34,881 nucleotides of DNA from Clostridiales bacterium (GCA_012838345.1 DUPK01000010.1:1-34881); one strand, 5' to 3'; numbered from the stretch's first letter, positions 8,392 through 16,402 are shown. Numbers and translations are program-made. The notes: a model not told the origin generated them from the letters alone.

Positions 8392-8537
8392 ATGCACCTC
8401 CTGATAGCTTCGCACATAATTGCTCACGGTTTAGTCCCCCAACAGAAGAACTATGCTTAGCGAAGTCTGCCAATTAAGACGGGCAGTACGTCATAAGTTA
8501 AGCCAAGGACCAGGTTTTTTATCCCGCTTCTTTAGAT

Positions 8538-8566
8538 ATGATACAGATAAGACAGACTAAAATCAA
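8538..8566 (-). promoter_or_regulatory. Probable promoter of the rpiR-cmk-ispH operon
   Basis: On the minus strand TTGATT (8561-8566) is followed after 17 bp by TATCAT (8538-8543). Transcription would start near 8531, leaving a leader of about 140 nt before the start at 8391. Confidence 0.5.
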
Positions 8567-8570
8567 TAGA

Positions 8571-8608
8571 CTTTTGCAATTTCTCTTTCAGAAACATGCA
8601 AAATTGCG
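8571..8608 (-). terminator. Weak hairpin after rluB
   Basis: On the minus strand TTTTGCA and TGCAAAA pair around an interior TTTCT/AGAAA helix, a few bases past the rluB stop. No T run follows, so termination is uncertain. Confidence 0.3.
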
Positions 8609-8612
8609 CAGG

Positions 8613-9323
8613 TCAAACGGAGCGCAGGTACTTTATTTCCTCGTCGGTGAGGTAGCGCCATTTGCCGTACTTGAGCTCCCCAAGCATCAGGTTTCCGACC
8701 GAAATGCGTATTAAGCGCCTAACCTCGAGGCCGACCTTTTCACACATCTTGCGTACCTGCCTGTTTCGCCCCTCGCGTATGGTGATATAAATGCTTGCCC
8801 TACCGCCCTCTACTTCTTCAATTCTAACCGAGGCGGCCTTCACGCTATACCCGTCAATCGTCATCTCTTCCCCGAGTGCCGCGACAGATGCATCGATGTC
8901 ACGTCCCCTCACCTTGACAAGGTAGGTTTTCGGCACTTCAAAGGAAGGGTGCATGAGGGAGTTTGCAACATCCCCGTCGTTTGTCATTATGAGCAGGCCC
9001 TCGGAATTGTAGTCGAGCCGTCCTACGGGGTAAACCCGCTGCGGGCAGTCTCTCACAAGGTCGGCAACGGTCTTCCTGCCGAGCTCGTCGTTCATTGTGG
9101 TCACATATCCGCGCGGTTTGTGGAGCATTATGTATACCCTCTGTGCCGGGGCAGTAAGCATAACGCCCTCAACCTCAATCTTATCTCTTAAAGGGTCGGC
9201 CCTGTCGCCAAGCTTTGCAACGCTTCCGTTTACCCTGACCTTGCCCTCCAAAATCAGCTTTTCCGCCGCCCGTCTGGAGGCCACCCCATGGGCGGATATA
9301 ATTTTTTGAAGTCTCTCCTGCAT
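8613..9323 (-). CDS. rluB: 23S rRNA pseudouridine synthase RluB family
   Basis: Makes a pseudouridine in the peptidyl-transferase region of 23S rRNA (U2605 in E. coli). An S4 domain (residues about 1-60: QERLQKIISAHGVASRRAAE) precedes the catalytic domain with GRLDYNSEGLLIMTNDG. IREGRNRQVRKMCE is the typical C-terminal motif. The ATG at 9323 has AAGGTG 6 nt upstream, better than 9341 (236 residues). It follows dacF, as in other Clostridia with the scpAB-ytfJ-dacF-rluB order. Confidence 0.93.
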   Translation of the reverse strand: MQERLQKIISAHGVASRRAAEKLILEGKVRVNGSVAKLGDRADPLRDKIEVEGVMLTAPAQRVYIMLHKPRGYVTTMNDELGRKTVADLVRDCPQRVYPVGRLDYNSEGLLIMTNDGDVANSLMHPSFEVPKTYLVKVRGRDIDASVAALGEEMTIDGYSVKAASVRIEEVEGGRASIYITIREGRNRQVRKMCEKVGLEVRRLIRISVGNLMLGELKYGKWRYLTDEEIKYLRSV

Positions 9324-9366
9324 TTTTTCACCTTTCTCCAAAGAGAGTACACATATCTCCCGTGTC

Positions 9367-9415
9367 AGGGAAGCGCTGATTAATATGTGGTATTTATAGC
9401 AATCAGCGCTTCCCT
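9367..9415. repeat. 15-bp perfect inverted repeat between dacF and rluB
   Basis: Arms AGGGAAGCGCTGATT (9367-9381) and AATCAGCGCTTCCCT (9401-9415) match exactly around a 19-base AT-rich loop. No T run follows on either strand. It may be the dacF terminator, a processing site or a protein-binding site. Confidence 0.7.
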
Positions 9416-9447
9416 AACGCATAATACAGGGTATATAGTAGCGAAGA

Positions 9448-10557
9448 TTAATACTTGATTACCTGTAGGTTTCCTAGAATCCACCAGCGTTTTATTCTAC
9501 CCCAAAAATCGAGCTTAATCTTTTCATCCTGCTCGACAGACTCGGAATAAACCAGAGGTATGGTTTTCACAACCTCGCCGTTTACGCTTACCTCAATTGA
9601 CCCGGCGATTTCGCCTTCCCTTACGGGCGCGTAGACGAATTTTGGCAGGAGCGCCTTCGTTTCAAGCCCGTCTCCGTTTTTTAGGAGCAGGCTGAAATCT
9701 TCGCTGCAGCGGACACCCACCGACTCGGCAACTCCCGAGATGACGGGGAGCCTGCAATACTCCCTGCCCTTTTCCGAAATGCTGTGCATATTGTACTGCG
9801 AAAAGGCCCAGTCGTAGAGCTTCATATGGTCGTCCCAGTCATCTGGTGCGCAGAGGGTCACGCATATGAGAGTAAAGCCCTCCCTTTCCGCACTGGAGAC
9901 AAGGGTTCTCCCCGCCGCCTTAGTATAGCCGGTCTTTACGCCCATCGCGCCCTCGTAGCTCCAAAGGAGCTTATTGTGGTTTACAAGGCTGCGCCCGGCC
10001 ACCACCTTGTTCTTCGTTGCGACAATCTCGCGGAAAAGCTCGTGTCCCATGGCGGCCGAGGCAATTTTCGCCAGGTCCGCAGCCGTGGAATAGTGCCCCT
10101 CTTCGTCAAGCCCGTGCGGGTTTCTAAAGCTCGTGTTCTCAAGCCCAAGCTCCGCCGCTTTATTGTTCATCAGCTCCGCAAACGCTTCGATACTGCCCGC
10201 TGTGTGAAGCGCTAAAGCGTGCGCCGCGTCATTTCCCGAGCATATGAGCATACCGTACAAAAGCTCCTCAACAGTAAGCTCCTCACCCGGTTTGAGATAC
10301 ATTGAGGAGCCCTCGACGGCGGTGGATTTTGCGGTGACCTTCACCACTTCGTCGGGGGCACAGTTTTCCAGTACCACAAGCGCCGTCATTATTTTTGTTG
10401 TGCTTGCTATGAGCATCCTTGCATCGGCATTGCTTTCGTAGAGCACTCTCCCGTCCGGCAGGCAGAGTATGGCCGCTTTTGCCGAGATGCCCGGCGCCGC
10501 CGCAGCCCTTCCGCACAACAGCAGGGATATAACAATCATCAATGCAATTTTCTTCAA
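9448..10557 (-). CDS. dacF: D-alanyl-D-alanine carboxypeptidase (PBP5/DacF type)
   Basis: Exported penicillin-binding protein that removes the terminal D-Ala from peptidoglycan stem peptides. A signal peptide occupies about residues 1-21 (MKKIALMIVISLLLCG). Active-site motifs are STTK at 52-55 (nucleophile Ser52), SGN at 107-109 and KTG at 208-210. A C-terminal PBP5-associated beta domain follows (about 265-345) and the last segment (WGRIKRWWILGNLQVIKY) is probably a membrane anchor. The start is TTG at 10557, with GGGCGGTG 7 nt upstream; this keeps the KK of the signal peptide. The same Shine-Dalgarno lies in a hairpin arm (10559-10596). The location after ytfJ supports DacF, a sporulation-linked paralogue, but the exact paralogue is inferred. 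Confidence 0.93.
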   Translation of the reverse strand: MKKIALMIVISLLLCGRAAAAPGISAKAAILCLPDGRVLYESNADARMLIASTTKIMTALVVLENCAPDEVVKVTAKSTAVEGSSMYLKPGEELTVEELLYGMLICSGNDAAHALALHTAGSIEAFAELMNNKAAELGLENTSFRNPHGLDEEGHYSTAADLAKIASAAMGHELFREIVATKNKVVAGRSLVNHNKLLWSYEGAMGVKTGYTKAAGRTLVSSAEREGFTLICVTLCAPDDWDDHMKLYDWAFSQYNMHSISEKGREYCRLPVISGVAESVGVRCSEDFSLLLKNGDGLETKALLPKFVYAPVREGEIAGSIEVSVNGEVVKTIPLVYSESVEQDEKIKLDFWGRIKRWWILGNLQVIKY

Positions 10558-10558
10558 A

Positions 10559-10596
10559 AATAAGCACCGCCCTTAAAATGATGGGTGGTGCTTATT
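10559..10596 (-). terminator. Terminator-like hairpin covering the dacF ribosome binding site
   Basis: On the minus strand a 14-bp stem (10596-10583 with 10572-10559, one A·C mismatch) has a 10-base loop and runs directly into TTTTT, whose last bases form the TTG start of dacF. The downstream arm contains GGGCGGTG, the only Shine-Dalgarno for that start. It can therefore act as terminator of the scpA-ytfJ transcript, as a lid on dacF translation, or as both. Confidence 0.7.
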
Positions 10597-10676
10597 ATCT
10601 CTAGAGCAGTTGCATTTTATTAATCGGCAAAGGCTCAGGCTTCGCTATAAAAATTACCACGCACTCTGGCGGAGGA

Positions 10677-11066
10677 TTAATTTTCCTTGTCTTTGCCAAT
10701 CATCTCCTGCACCTTTTCCAGAACCTCCGGCACCAGCTCTATGACTCTGTCAAGAGTCGTATTTGCGGGCGGGGCTATGCTCACCAGCTTGACGTTTGAG
10801 TCCTTAATGACCAGAAAGGCTACCGGAGTTATGTTGACGCCTGCTCCGCTGCCGCCGGTAAAGGGGTTGGGAGTGCCCGAATTCTGGTTTTTTGACACAT
10901 AGTCGCCGCCGCCGCTTCCAAAGCCAAAGCTTAGCTTTGAAACGGGAATCAGCGTTATCCCGTCGGGGGTGGTTATCGGCTGCCCTACCACGGTGTTGAC
11001 ATCGATCATATTACGGATGTTGCGCAGGGTTACTTCCATGAGGTCTCCGATAGGATGCTTGTCCAT
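10677..11066 (-). CDS. ytfJ: Sporulation protein YtfJ/GerW family
   Basis: Small spore-associated protein; in Bacillus subtilis GerW is needed for lysozyme-induced germination. The 129-residue sequence opens MDKHPIGDLMEVTLRNIRNM, followed by IDVNTVVGQPITTPDGITLIPVS, of which TPDGITLIPVS is the family signature, and has a Gly-rich middle (SFGFGSGGGDY). The ATG at 11066 matches the family N-terminus; an alternative ATG at 11039 has the stronger GGAG Shine-Dalgarno. The longer form overlaps the DUF2953 gene by 56 bp, placing ytfI-like and ytfJ genes together as in Bacillus. It points to a spore-former. Confidence 0.93.
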   Translation of the reverse strand: MDKHPIGDLMEVTLRNIRNMIDVNTVVGQPITTPDGITLIPVSKLSFGFGSGGGDYVSKNQNSGTPNPFTGGSGAGVNITPVAFLVIKDSNVKLVSIAPPANTTLDRVIELVPEVLEKVQEMIGKDKEN

Positions 11067-11661
11067 ACTTTTCTTCCTTTCCGCCTTCTTTTTTTCTTTT
11101 TAAACTGATGTAATCCCGAATTGCGGGCAGGCCGACGTAGATTACCTGCCACACCGCCATGGTAAGTTTGGCTCTGAAAAAGATGCTCGGTTCCTTAAGC
11201 TCAAAACTAAAGTCCGATTTTATGTCGCGTTTTTTTATATTAAAATTCTGCTCCAAAACCGGGATAATCATACCCACGGCAGCCGAAACTCCGCCGTATG
11301 AGAGGGCGACTTTCACCGGGTCCTCCCCGGCCGCTATAACGTGCAGGATAAGCTCGTCCATTCGGAACTTACGCCTGAGCCTAAGTATTATTTTTTTTAT
11401 GAATGCCCATATCTCCTGAAAACCGGACATCGCTCCGCCCTTTTTCTCGGGCGCGGGCTTTTCCGGAGCTTTAGGCGGCTTTTTTTCTCTTTTAGGCTCC
11501 TTCTTTTCGTCGTCACTCGGGTGTAAGCGTTTGGAGAAAGGCCCGACAATGAGCTCGAGCAGGAAGCCCTCATCACTATACTCCAAAACCACTCCGACTC
11601 GCAATATGAGAAGTATAAAAATCAGCGCGAGAAGGGCTAAAACAACATACAGAGCTGTCAT
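11011..11661 (-). CDS. DUF2953 membrane protein (YtfI-like)
   Basis: A 216-residue protein with one N-terminal transmembrane helix (about residues 3-24), a highly charged Lys/Glu/Pro linker (about 48-78), and a C-terminal domain (EELILHVIAAGEDPVKVALSYG region, here DELILHVIAAGEDPVKVALS) of the DUF2953 type. The last 30 residues are basic and overlap the start of ytfJ in another frame. GAGGTGAGGG precedes the ATG. DUF2953 proteins next to ytfJ are known in spore-formers; function is unknown. Confidence 0.85.
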   Translation of the reverse strand: MTALYVVLALLALIFILLILRVGVVLEYSDEGFLLELIVGPFSKRLHPSDDEKKEPKREKKPPKAPEKPAPEKKGGAMSGFQEIWAFIKKIILRLRRKFRMDELILHVIAAGEDPVKVALSYGGVSAAVGMIIPVLEQNFNIKKRDIKSDFSFELKEPSIFFRAKLTMAVWQVIYVGLPAIRDYISLKRKKEGGKEEKYGQASYRRPHGSNPAQHP

Positions 11662-11681
11662 GGGCCCTCACCTCCCCGGTC

Positions 11682-12281
11682 TTACGACGCCGGCCCGCTG
11701 CACTGAGTTTCCTCCTGCTCGATAAGAGCGGAAATGGCGTTTTGAAGCTCAAGCTGCCCCTCGCTTATCCCGCTATCCGGCAGCTTGGGCAAATCGTTTA
11801 TTGATTTAAGCCCAAAACATCTGAGAAAATCGGGCGTTGTGCGGTACACCGTGGGCCTTCCCGGGACCTTCAGCTTGCCGCAGGGCTCGATAAGTCCCTT
11901 CTCCTCAAGGCTGGAAACGGTATAGGAGCTGTCAACTCCCCTCATTTTCTCCACGAAAGCCCTTGTCACCGGCTGGAAATAGGCCACTATGGCAAGCACC
12001 TCGAGCGCCGTCTGGGATAGCTGCGGGGGCTTTCTGGTCTCCAGAACCCTCCTGATAAGCTCCGCAAGCTCGGGCGCCGAGCAGAGCTGAATCGAGTTTT
12101 CAAGCCTTATAAGGCGTATTCCCCTGCGCTCTAAGACATATGTATCGGCAAGGCGGTCGGCCGCGTCGGAGACAAGCTTGCCGTCCAGCCCCAGCACGTC
12201 CGCTATCCTGTTTATCGGCACCGGCTCCCCCGAGGCGAACAAAATCCCCTCAATGGCCGCTTCAAGTTCCCTTAAATCCAT
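11682..12281 (-). CDS. scpB: Segregation and condensation protein B
   Basis: Winged-helix kleisin-associated subunit of the Smc-ScpA-ScpB condensin complex, which compacts and segregates the chromosome. The 199-residue protein starts MDLRELEAAIEGILFASGEP and has ALEVLAIVAYFQPVTRAFVE and GRPTVYRTTPDFLRCFGL, all diagnostic. It follows scpA by 46 bp and precedes the DUF2953 gene by 20 bp. Confidence 0.96.
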   Translation of the reverse strand: MDLRELEAAIEGILFASGEPVPINRIADVLGLDGKLVSDAADRLADTYVLERRGIRLIRLENSIQLCSAPELAELIRRVLETRKPPQLSQTALEVLAIVAYFQPVTRAFVEKMRGVDSSYTVSSLEEKGLIEPCGKLKVPGRPTVYRTTPDFLRCFGLKSINDLPKLPDSGISEGQLELQNAISALIEQEETQCSGPAS

Positions 12282-12327
12282 AAAACCTCCGTCTGCTCCG
12301 AAAAAAGAAATTATGTCGGGCTTTACA

Positions 12328-13080
12328 TTAGTTTCCCGTGCTACTTACGAACAGATTGTCGTCAGTTCCAACGAAAATTATACTACCGGTTTTGCAAAGT
12401 TCAAGTAGCGCCACAAAGGTTGCTATAACTTCCGTCCGGCTGTGGCTTTCATGCAGCAGAGTCTGGATGCTGACCGCCCCGCGGCTTCTTAGAGTTGAAA
12501 GTATTTCCTCGGTCTTTTGTGACACCGGGTAGATTATCTTCTGCGGCAGGGAGAGCAGCTCAGGAATCTTCTCAGGCTCCGGCTCCCCTCTCCCGAGTAC
12601 GTACAATATTGCTTTTTCAAGGTCCTCTTTGGGGTGGACGTATGAGTATCTATTATCCGTCTCAAGCGGCTCCGGGGGTTTTATATAGTACCCTATGCCG
12701 CGCTCACGGCAGGCCGCCAGGAGTTCGGCCGCAAGCTTAATTCCGACATAGCAGTCGCGACGCTTCAGTTCCTCAAGCGAGGATATGAGCGTCTCAAGCT
12801 CCGAAACCGGCTCCTCGTCGGATGAAAGCAGCGTTTTCGTCTTAATATATGTAAGATGAGAGGCCATCGCTATAAAATCGCTGGCAATCTCGAGGTCCAT
12901 TCTTTTCATCTCGTCCAGATACTCCAAATACTGCTCAAGTATTACGGATATTTGAACGTCGCGTATTTCTATCTTATTTTTGCTCAGAAGCTGAAGAATT
13001 AGGGCAAGCGGGCCTTCAAAATCCTCCATTTCGTCCTTTGACTTGACTATGCCTTCGAGCCTAAAGGTAGGACCATCCAT
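12328..13080 (-). CDS. scpA: Segregation and condensation protein A (kleisin)
   Basis: Kleisin that bridges the Smc heads and binds ScpB. The 250-residue protein has the N-terminal FEGPLALILQLLSKNKIEI signature, the central ASDFIAMASHLTYIKTKTLL helix and a C-terminal winged-helix part. GGAGGCGGGG lies just before the ATG at 13080. It starts 14 bp after the M50 protease gene, so the two are likely cotranscribed. Confidence 0.95.
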   Translation of the reverse strand: MDGPTFRLEGIVKSKDEMEDFEGPLALILQLLSKNKIEIRDVQISVILEQYLEYLDEMKRMDLEIASDFIAMASHLTYIKTKTLLSSDEEPVSELETLISSLEELKRRDCYVGIKLAAELLAACRERGIGYYIKPPEPLETDNRYSYVHPKEDLEKAILYVLGRGEPEPEKIPELLSLPQKIIYPVSQKTEEILSTLRSRGAVSIQTLLHESHSRTEVIATFVALLELCKTGSIIFVGTDDNLFVSSTGN

Positions 13081-13094
13081 ATCCCCGCCTCCTG

Positions 13095-13763
13095 TCAGAC
13101 AAGCTTGAACGCGAAAATTGCAATCGGAAAAAGGCTGCCGTAAACGGCTGAGGTAATTCTGTAGAGAGGGCCGCTGAGCACGCCCGAGAACAGGATAAGC
13201 ATAAGAAAAATTACCCCGAAACGCTCGTACATCATTATTCTGAGATACATCCTGTTCGGCAGCAGAGAAAACAGGACCTTCGAGCCGTCAAGCGGCGGTA
13301 TAGGTATGAGGTTAAATACACCGAGCGAGACACTAAGCTGGGCTGTGATTTGTAAAAGGTCTAATAATGTCCCGCCGAGAGAACTGGTATAAAGGGTCTT
13401 CCATAAAAGCCCGTAAAGGAACAGGCAAAAGGCAGCGAGGAGCATATTTGAAAGGGGCCCTGCAAAGGCGGTAATCGCCATGTCCCGCTTTGGTTTTTTG
13501 AAATTGTACATGTTCACGGAAACCGGCTTTGCCCAGCCGAATCGAAATACGGCAAGCATCAGAAGCCCTATAGGATCAATGTGCCGGAGGGGGTTTAAGC
13601 TCAGGCGCCCCTGCATCTCGGAGGTCCTGTCGCCAAGCTTATACGCCACAAAGCTGTGGCTAATCTCGTGCACGATAATGCAGACAAGCGCGGGAACTAT
13701 CGAAAAAACAAGTTTTATTAAATACGACCAGTCAAGGTTCCTAATTACTTCTCTTATACCCAT
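13095..13763 (-). CDS. M50 site-2-protease-family membrane metalloprotease
   Basis: Intramembrane zinc metalloprotease of the short YwhC/M50B group. The zinc site HEISH (His32, Glu33, His36 from the chosen start) and the distant PPLDG (Asp159) are intact. Four to five hydrophobic segments are visible. The ATG at 13763 has GGGA 7 nt upstream; the TTG at 13769 is too close to it. A gene of this kind often stands before scpA in Firmicutes; the substrate is unknown. Confidence 0.92.
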   Translation of the reverse strand: MGIREVIRNLDWSYLIKLVFSIVPALVCIIVHEISHSFVAYKLGDRTSEMQGRLSLNPLRHIDPIGLLMLAVFRFGWAKPVSVNMYNFKKPKRDMAITAFAGPLSNMLLAAFCLFLYGLLWKTLYTSSLGGTLLDLLQITAQLSVSLGVFNLIPIPPLDGSKVLFSLLPNRMYLRIMMYERFGVIFLMLILFSGVLSGPLYRITSAVYGSLFPIAIFAFKLV

Positions 13764-13778
13764 AATCAAATCCCGGCG

Positions 13779-14363
13779 TCACTTCACGACGCGCCTTCTT
13801 ATCTCCGCTATTAACTCCTCGCGCCCCGTTCCCTTCTCCGCTGAAAACAGGATTACGGGCACATCCTGCTCAAACTTCAGAGTTAGCCTAATCATTTCAA
13901 GATTCGGCTCAATCTCGCTCTTTTTGAGCTTGTCGGCCTTGTTAGCGACCACTATAAGCGGACAGCCCGTGGCTTTAAACCAGTTTGACATCGTAATGTC
14001 GTCGGCTGTAGGCTTGTGTCTGCTGTCGACAATCATGACGCCGAGGCTGATAAGCCCCTTTTTAAAGTAGCTCTCCATGAGATTTGCCCAGCGCCTTTTC
14101 TCGCTCTCCGATACCTTTGCGTAGCCGTAGCCCGGAAGGTCTGTAAAATACGCGGTCTTGTCAATGAGAAAATAGTTGATGTGCGCGGTCATGCCCGGCT
14201 TGGAGCCGACCCTCGCGAGGCTCTTCCTTCCGAGCAGTCTGTTTATAACGGAAGACTTTCCTACGTTTGACCTGCCAGCGAAGACAATCTGGGGCAGCCC
14301 GTCGTCTATGAAATCCCGCTCTGTGGCGGCGGATTTGACAAATTCTGCGTTATTAAAGTTCAT
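13779..14363 (-). CDS. engB: Ribosome-biogenesis GTPase EngB/YsxC
   Basis: Small essential GTPase assisting assembly of the large ribosomal subunit. The 194-residue protein has G1 GRSNVGKSS (around 30-38), G3 DLPGYGYA, G4 NKAD and G5 SAEKG in order. It lies 9 bp after ispF and 15 bp before the M50 gene. Confidence 0.95.
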   Translation of the reverse strand: MNFNNAEFVKSAATERDFIDDGLPQIVFAGRSNVGKSSVINRLLGRKSLARVGSKPGMTAHINYFLIDKTAYFTDLPGYGYAKVSESEKRRWANLMESYFKKGLISLGVMIVDSRHKPTADDITMSNWFKATGCPLIVVANKADKLKKSEIEPNLEMIRLTLKFEQDVPVILFSAEKGTGREELIAEIRRRVVK

Positions 14364-14372
14364 GTTATCTCC

Positions 14373-14864
14373 TTACAGAAAACGGAATCCGGCCTTTTCC
14401 TTAAGAAGCACCACGGCATGCACGGCTATGCCGAGACAGGCGCCCGTAAAGCCCAGCCCCTCTTCGGTCGTTGCCTTTACGTTAACATTGCGCACGTCTG
14501 TCTTAAGGACAGCCGCTATATTTTGCTGCATTTCCGGCAGGAAATTGAACAGCTTGGGCTGCTGGGCCACTATAGTGATGTCCACATTGCCTATCCTGTA
14601 ATTTGCGGCCTTTATAAGCTCCATAACCCTTTCGAGCAGCTCCATGCTGTCTGAGTCCTTATACTGCGGGTCCCCGGGCGGAAAATACATGCCAATATCC
14701 CCGAGAGCCGCGGCGCCGAGTAGCGCGTCCATGAGAGCGTGAGCCACCACGTCTGCGTCAGAATGCCCGTCAAGCCCTTCGGGATATGGAATCTCAATTC
14801 CGCCAAGTACCAGCCTTCTTCCTATTTTGAAGCGGTGCACGTCGTAACCATGTCCGACTCTCAT
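14373..14864 (-). CDS. ispF: 2-C-methyl-D-erythritol 2,4-cyclodiphosphate synthase
   Basis: Fifth enzyme of the MEP isoprenoid pathway: cyclises CDP-methylerythritol 2-phosphate and releases CMP. Metal ligands are in GYDVHRF (Asp8, His10) and GHSDADVVAHALMDALLGAA (His42). Length of 163 residues is normal. The ATG overlaps the ispD stop by 4 bp. Confidence 0.97.
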   Translation of the reverse strand: MRVGHGYDVHRFKIGRRLVLGGIEIPYPEGLDGHSDADVVAHALMDALLGAAALGDIGMYFPPGDPQYKDSDSMELLERVMELIKAANYRIGNVDITIVAQQPKLFNFLPEMQQNIAAVLKTDVRNVNVKATTEEGLGFTGACLGIAVHAVVLLKEKAGFRFL

Positions 14865-15610
14865 GTCTCATATACGCTCCTCTCCCGGAGTATAGCATCT
14901 GTCACAATTAAATCAGAGGGCGTTGTTATTTTAATATTCTCGTAATCTCCATGCGTTATTTTAACCGTAAGCCCGAGCTTTTCGACTGCCATGCAGTCGT
15001 CGGTAACCTCAGCCTTGGTGCGCAGCACATCAGTCAGCGCGGCCTTTATAATATCGGTCTTAAAAACCTGTGGCGTCTGTATTGCGTACAGTGTTGCCCT
15101 GTCGGGAGTATTTGCAACCTCGCCGGATTTTACGACCTTTACTGTGTCTTTGACCGGCACACCGGGTGCCGCCGCGTTAAACTGTGCCGCCGCCTTTATT
15201 GTTTCGGAAATGACCTTTTGGGTAACAAGGGGACGTGCGGCGTCGTGTATGGCCGCAAGCTGCGATTTCGGAGATGCCTCCATAAGCCCTATGTATACGG
15301 AATCCTGCCTTTTTTCGCCGCCGCGGACAACCTTTGAGACCTTAGAAAAGCCGTAGTCGCTTATAAGTACGCCGATATTTCCTATCTCCTCGGGCCTTGC
15401 CACCACTATTATCTCGTCTACTTCGGGGCACAGCTCAAAGGCCCTGAGCGTGTGGACAAGCACAGGCTCGCCGTCTATCTCCGCAAAGAGCTTATTGCGA
15501 CCTCTCATTCTTTCCCCTCTGCCGGCGGCAAGTATTATGGCGCTGCAGAATAAGCGCTCGCCCTTCCTCCGCCCCGATACTTTAAAGAGCTTTGACAATA
15601 AGCCTGACAT
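14861..15610 (-). CDS. ispD: 2-C-methyl-D-erythritol 4-phosphate cytidylyltransferase
   Basis: Third MEP-pathway enzyme: couples MEP to CTP, making CDP-methylerythritol. The nucleotide-binding AAGRGERM (around 28-35), the IHDAARPLV signature and PVKDTVK are present. There is a 20-residue basic N-terminal extension (MSGLLSKLFKVSGRRKGERL) compared with the usual start. The ATG is nevertheless supported by GGGGG 7 nt upstream, so the extension is probably real. It follows the carD terminator, so a promoter of its own is expected in 15611-15640, but none is obvious. Confidence 0.95.
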   Translation of the reverse strand: MSGLLSKLFKVSGRRKGERLFCSAIILAAGRGERMRGRNKLFAEIDGEPVLVHTLRAFELCPEVDEIIVVARPEEIGNIGVLISDYGFSKVSKVVRGGEKRQDSVYIGLMEASPKSQLAAIHDAARPLVTQKVISETIKAAAQFNAAAPGVPVKDTVKVVKSGEVANTPDRATLYAIQTPQVFKTDIIKAALTDVLRTKAEVTDDCMAVEKLGLTVKITHGDYENIKITTPSDLIVTDAILRERSVYET

Positions 15611-15639
15611 GATGTGCCCCCGTTCCGAATATGCTTTAT

Positions 15640-15664
15640 AAAAAGGAGCTGTTTCTACAGCCCC
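15640..15664 (-). terminator. Rho-independent terminator after carD
   Basis: On the minus strand GGGGCTGT pairs with ACAGCTCC (one G·U) around an AGAA loop, followed by TTTTT. Confidence 0.85.
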
Positions 15665-15727
15665 AATTATAACCGTCTTATACAGCTTATTATCCTCAGG
15701 TGCATTTAATGCAGTTGATTTAAACGA

Positions 15728-16207
15728 CTAGTGGGACAACGCCTCGTTTATTCTCGCCTCTATCTCATCGTAAGTGGAGTTCTTGGAAAGGACAATCTCG
15801 GATATGAGTATCTGCTTTGCGCTTCTGAGCATTTTCCTCTCACCCGTCGAAAGGCCGCGCTCCACCTCTCTGAACATAAGCCCCTTGATGACTCTTGCAA
15901 CCTCGATAAGGTCCCCGCTTTTTAAGCGCATCATATTCTCGCGGTAACGCCTGTTCCAGTTCTGGTCCATCTCGACCTCGATGTCGCTCATGGAGGCTAT
16001 AACCTTGTCCGCCTGCTCCTCGGTCAATATCGGGCGCACACCTATCTCCTCCGAGTTTTCCACCGGAATCAGGACAACCATACCGCCAACAGGCATTCTG
16101 AGGACATAGTATTCCCTTGTTACCCCGTTAATTGTTTTCTCCTCAATGTCTTCTATGACACCTGCCCCGTGCAAAGGATGGGCAATCATGTCGCCAATAT
16201 GAAACAT
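15728..16207 (-). CDS. carD: CarD-family RNA polymerase-binding regulator
   Basis: Binds the RNAP beta subunit and steadies or modulates the open promoter complex. An N-terminal Tudor-like RNAP-interaction domain (FHIGDMIAHPLHGAGVIEDI, residues about 2-60) is followed by a helical DNA-contacting domain with the conserved Trp in NWNRRYRENM. AGGAGG lies 7 nt before the ATG at 16207; the longer frame to 16237 would start inside the leader. It is monocistronic, with a strong promoter upstream and a terminator downstream. Confidence 0.94.
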   Translation of the reverse strand: MFHIGDMIAHPLHGAGVIEDIEEKTINGVTREYYVLRMPVGGMVVLIPVENSEEIGVRPILTEEQADKVIASMSDIEVEMDQNWNRRYRENMMRLKSGDLIEVARVIKGLMFREVERGLSTGERKMLRSAKQILISEIVLSKNSTYDEIEARINEALSH

Positions 16208-16260
16208 GGGAATCCTCCTTTCCTCAGAATTTTGCAACGATACCTTATTATTATAAGTTA

Positions 16261-16289
16261 ATTATACACACTTTTTCAATTTTTCGCAA
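16261..16289 (-). promoter_or_regulatory. carD promoter
   Basis: Minus strand: TTGCGA (16284-16289), 17 bp, perfect TATAAT (16261-16266). Transcription would start near 16254, leaving a leader of about 47 nt. Confidence 0.8.
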
Positions 16290-16346
16290 GTAAGGCTTCA
16301 AAATCTTTTGATTTCCTCGCTTTCCATGGGTATTTGACCAAAGCAA

Positions 16347-16379
16347 AACGCGGGAAAGGTGTATAGCCTTTCCCGCGTT
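16347..16379 (-). terminator. Terminator of the tuf transcript
   Basis: Perfect 13-bp GC-rich stem AACGCGGGAAAGG (16347-16359) with 16367-16379, 7-base loop. On the minus strand TTTGCTTT follows. It lies 24 bp past the tuf stop. Confidence 0.88.
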
Positions 16380-16402
16380 AAGATTACATATCGTTTCAAG
16401 AA

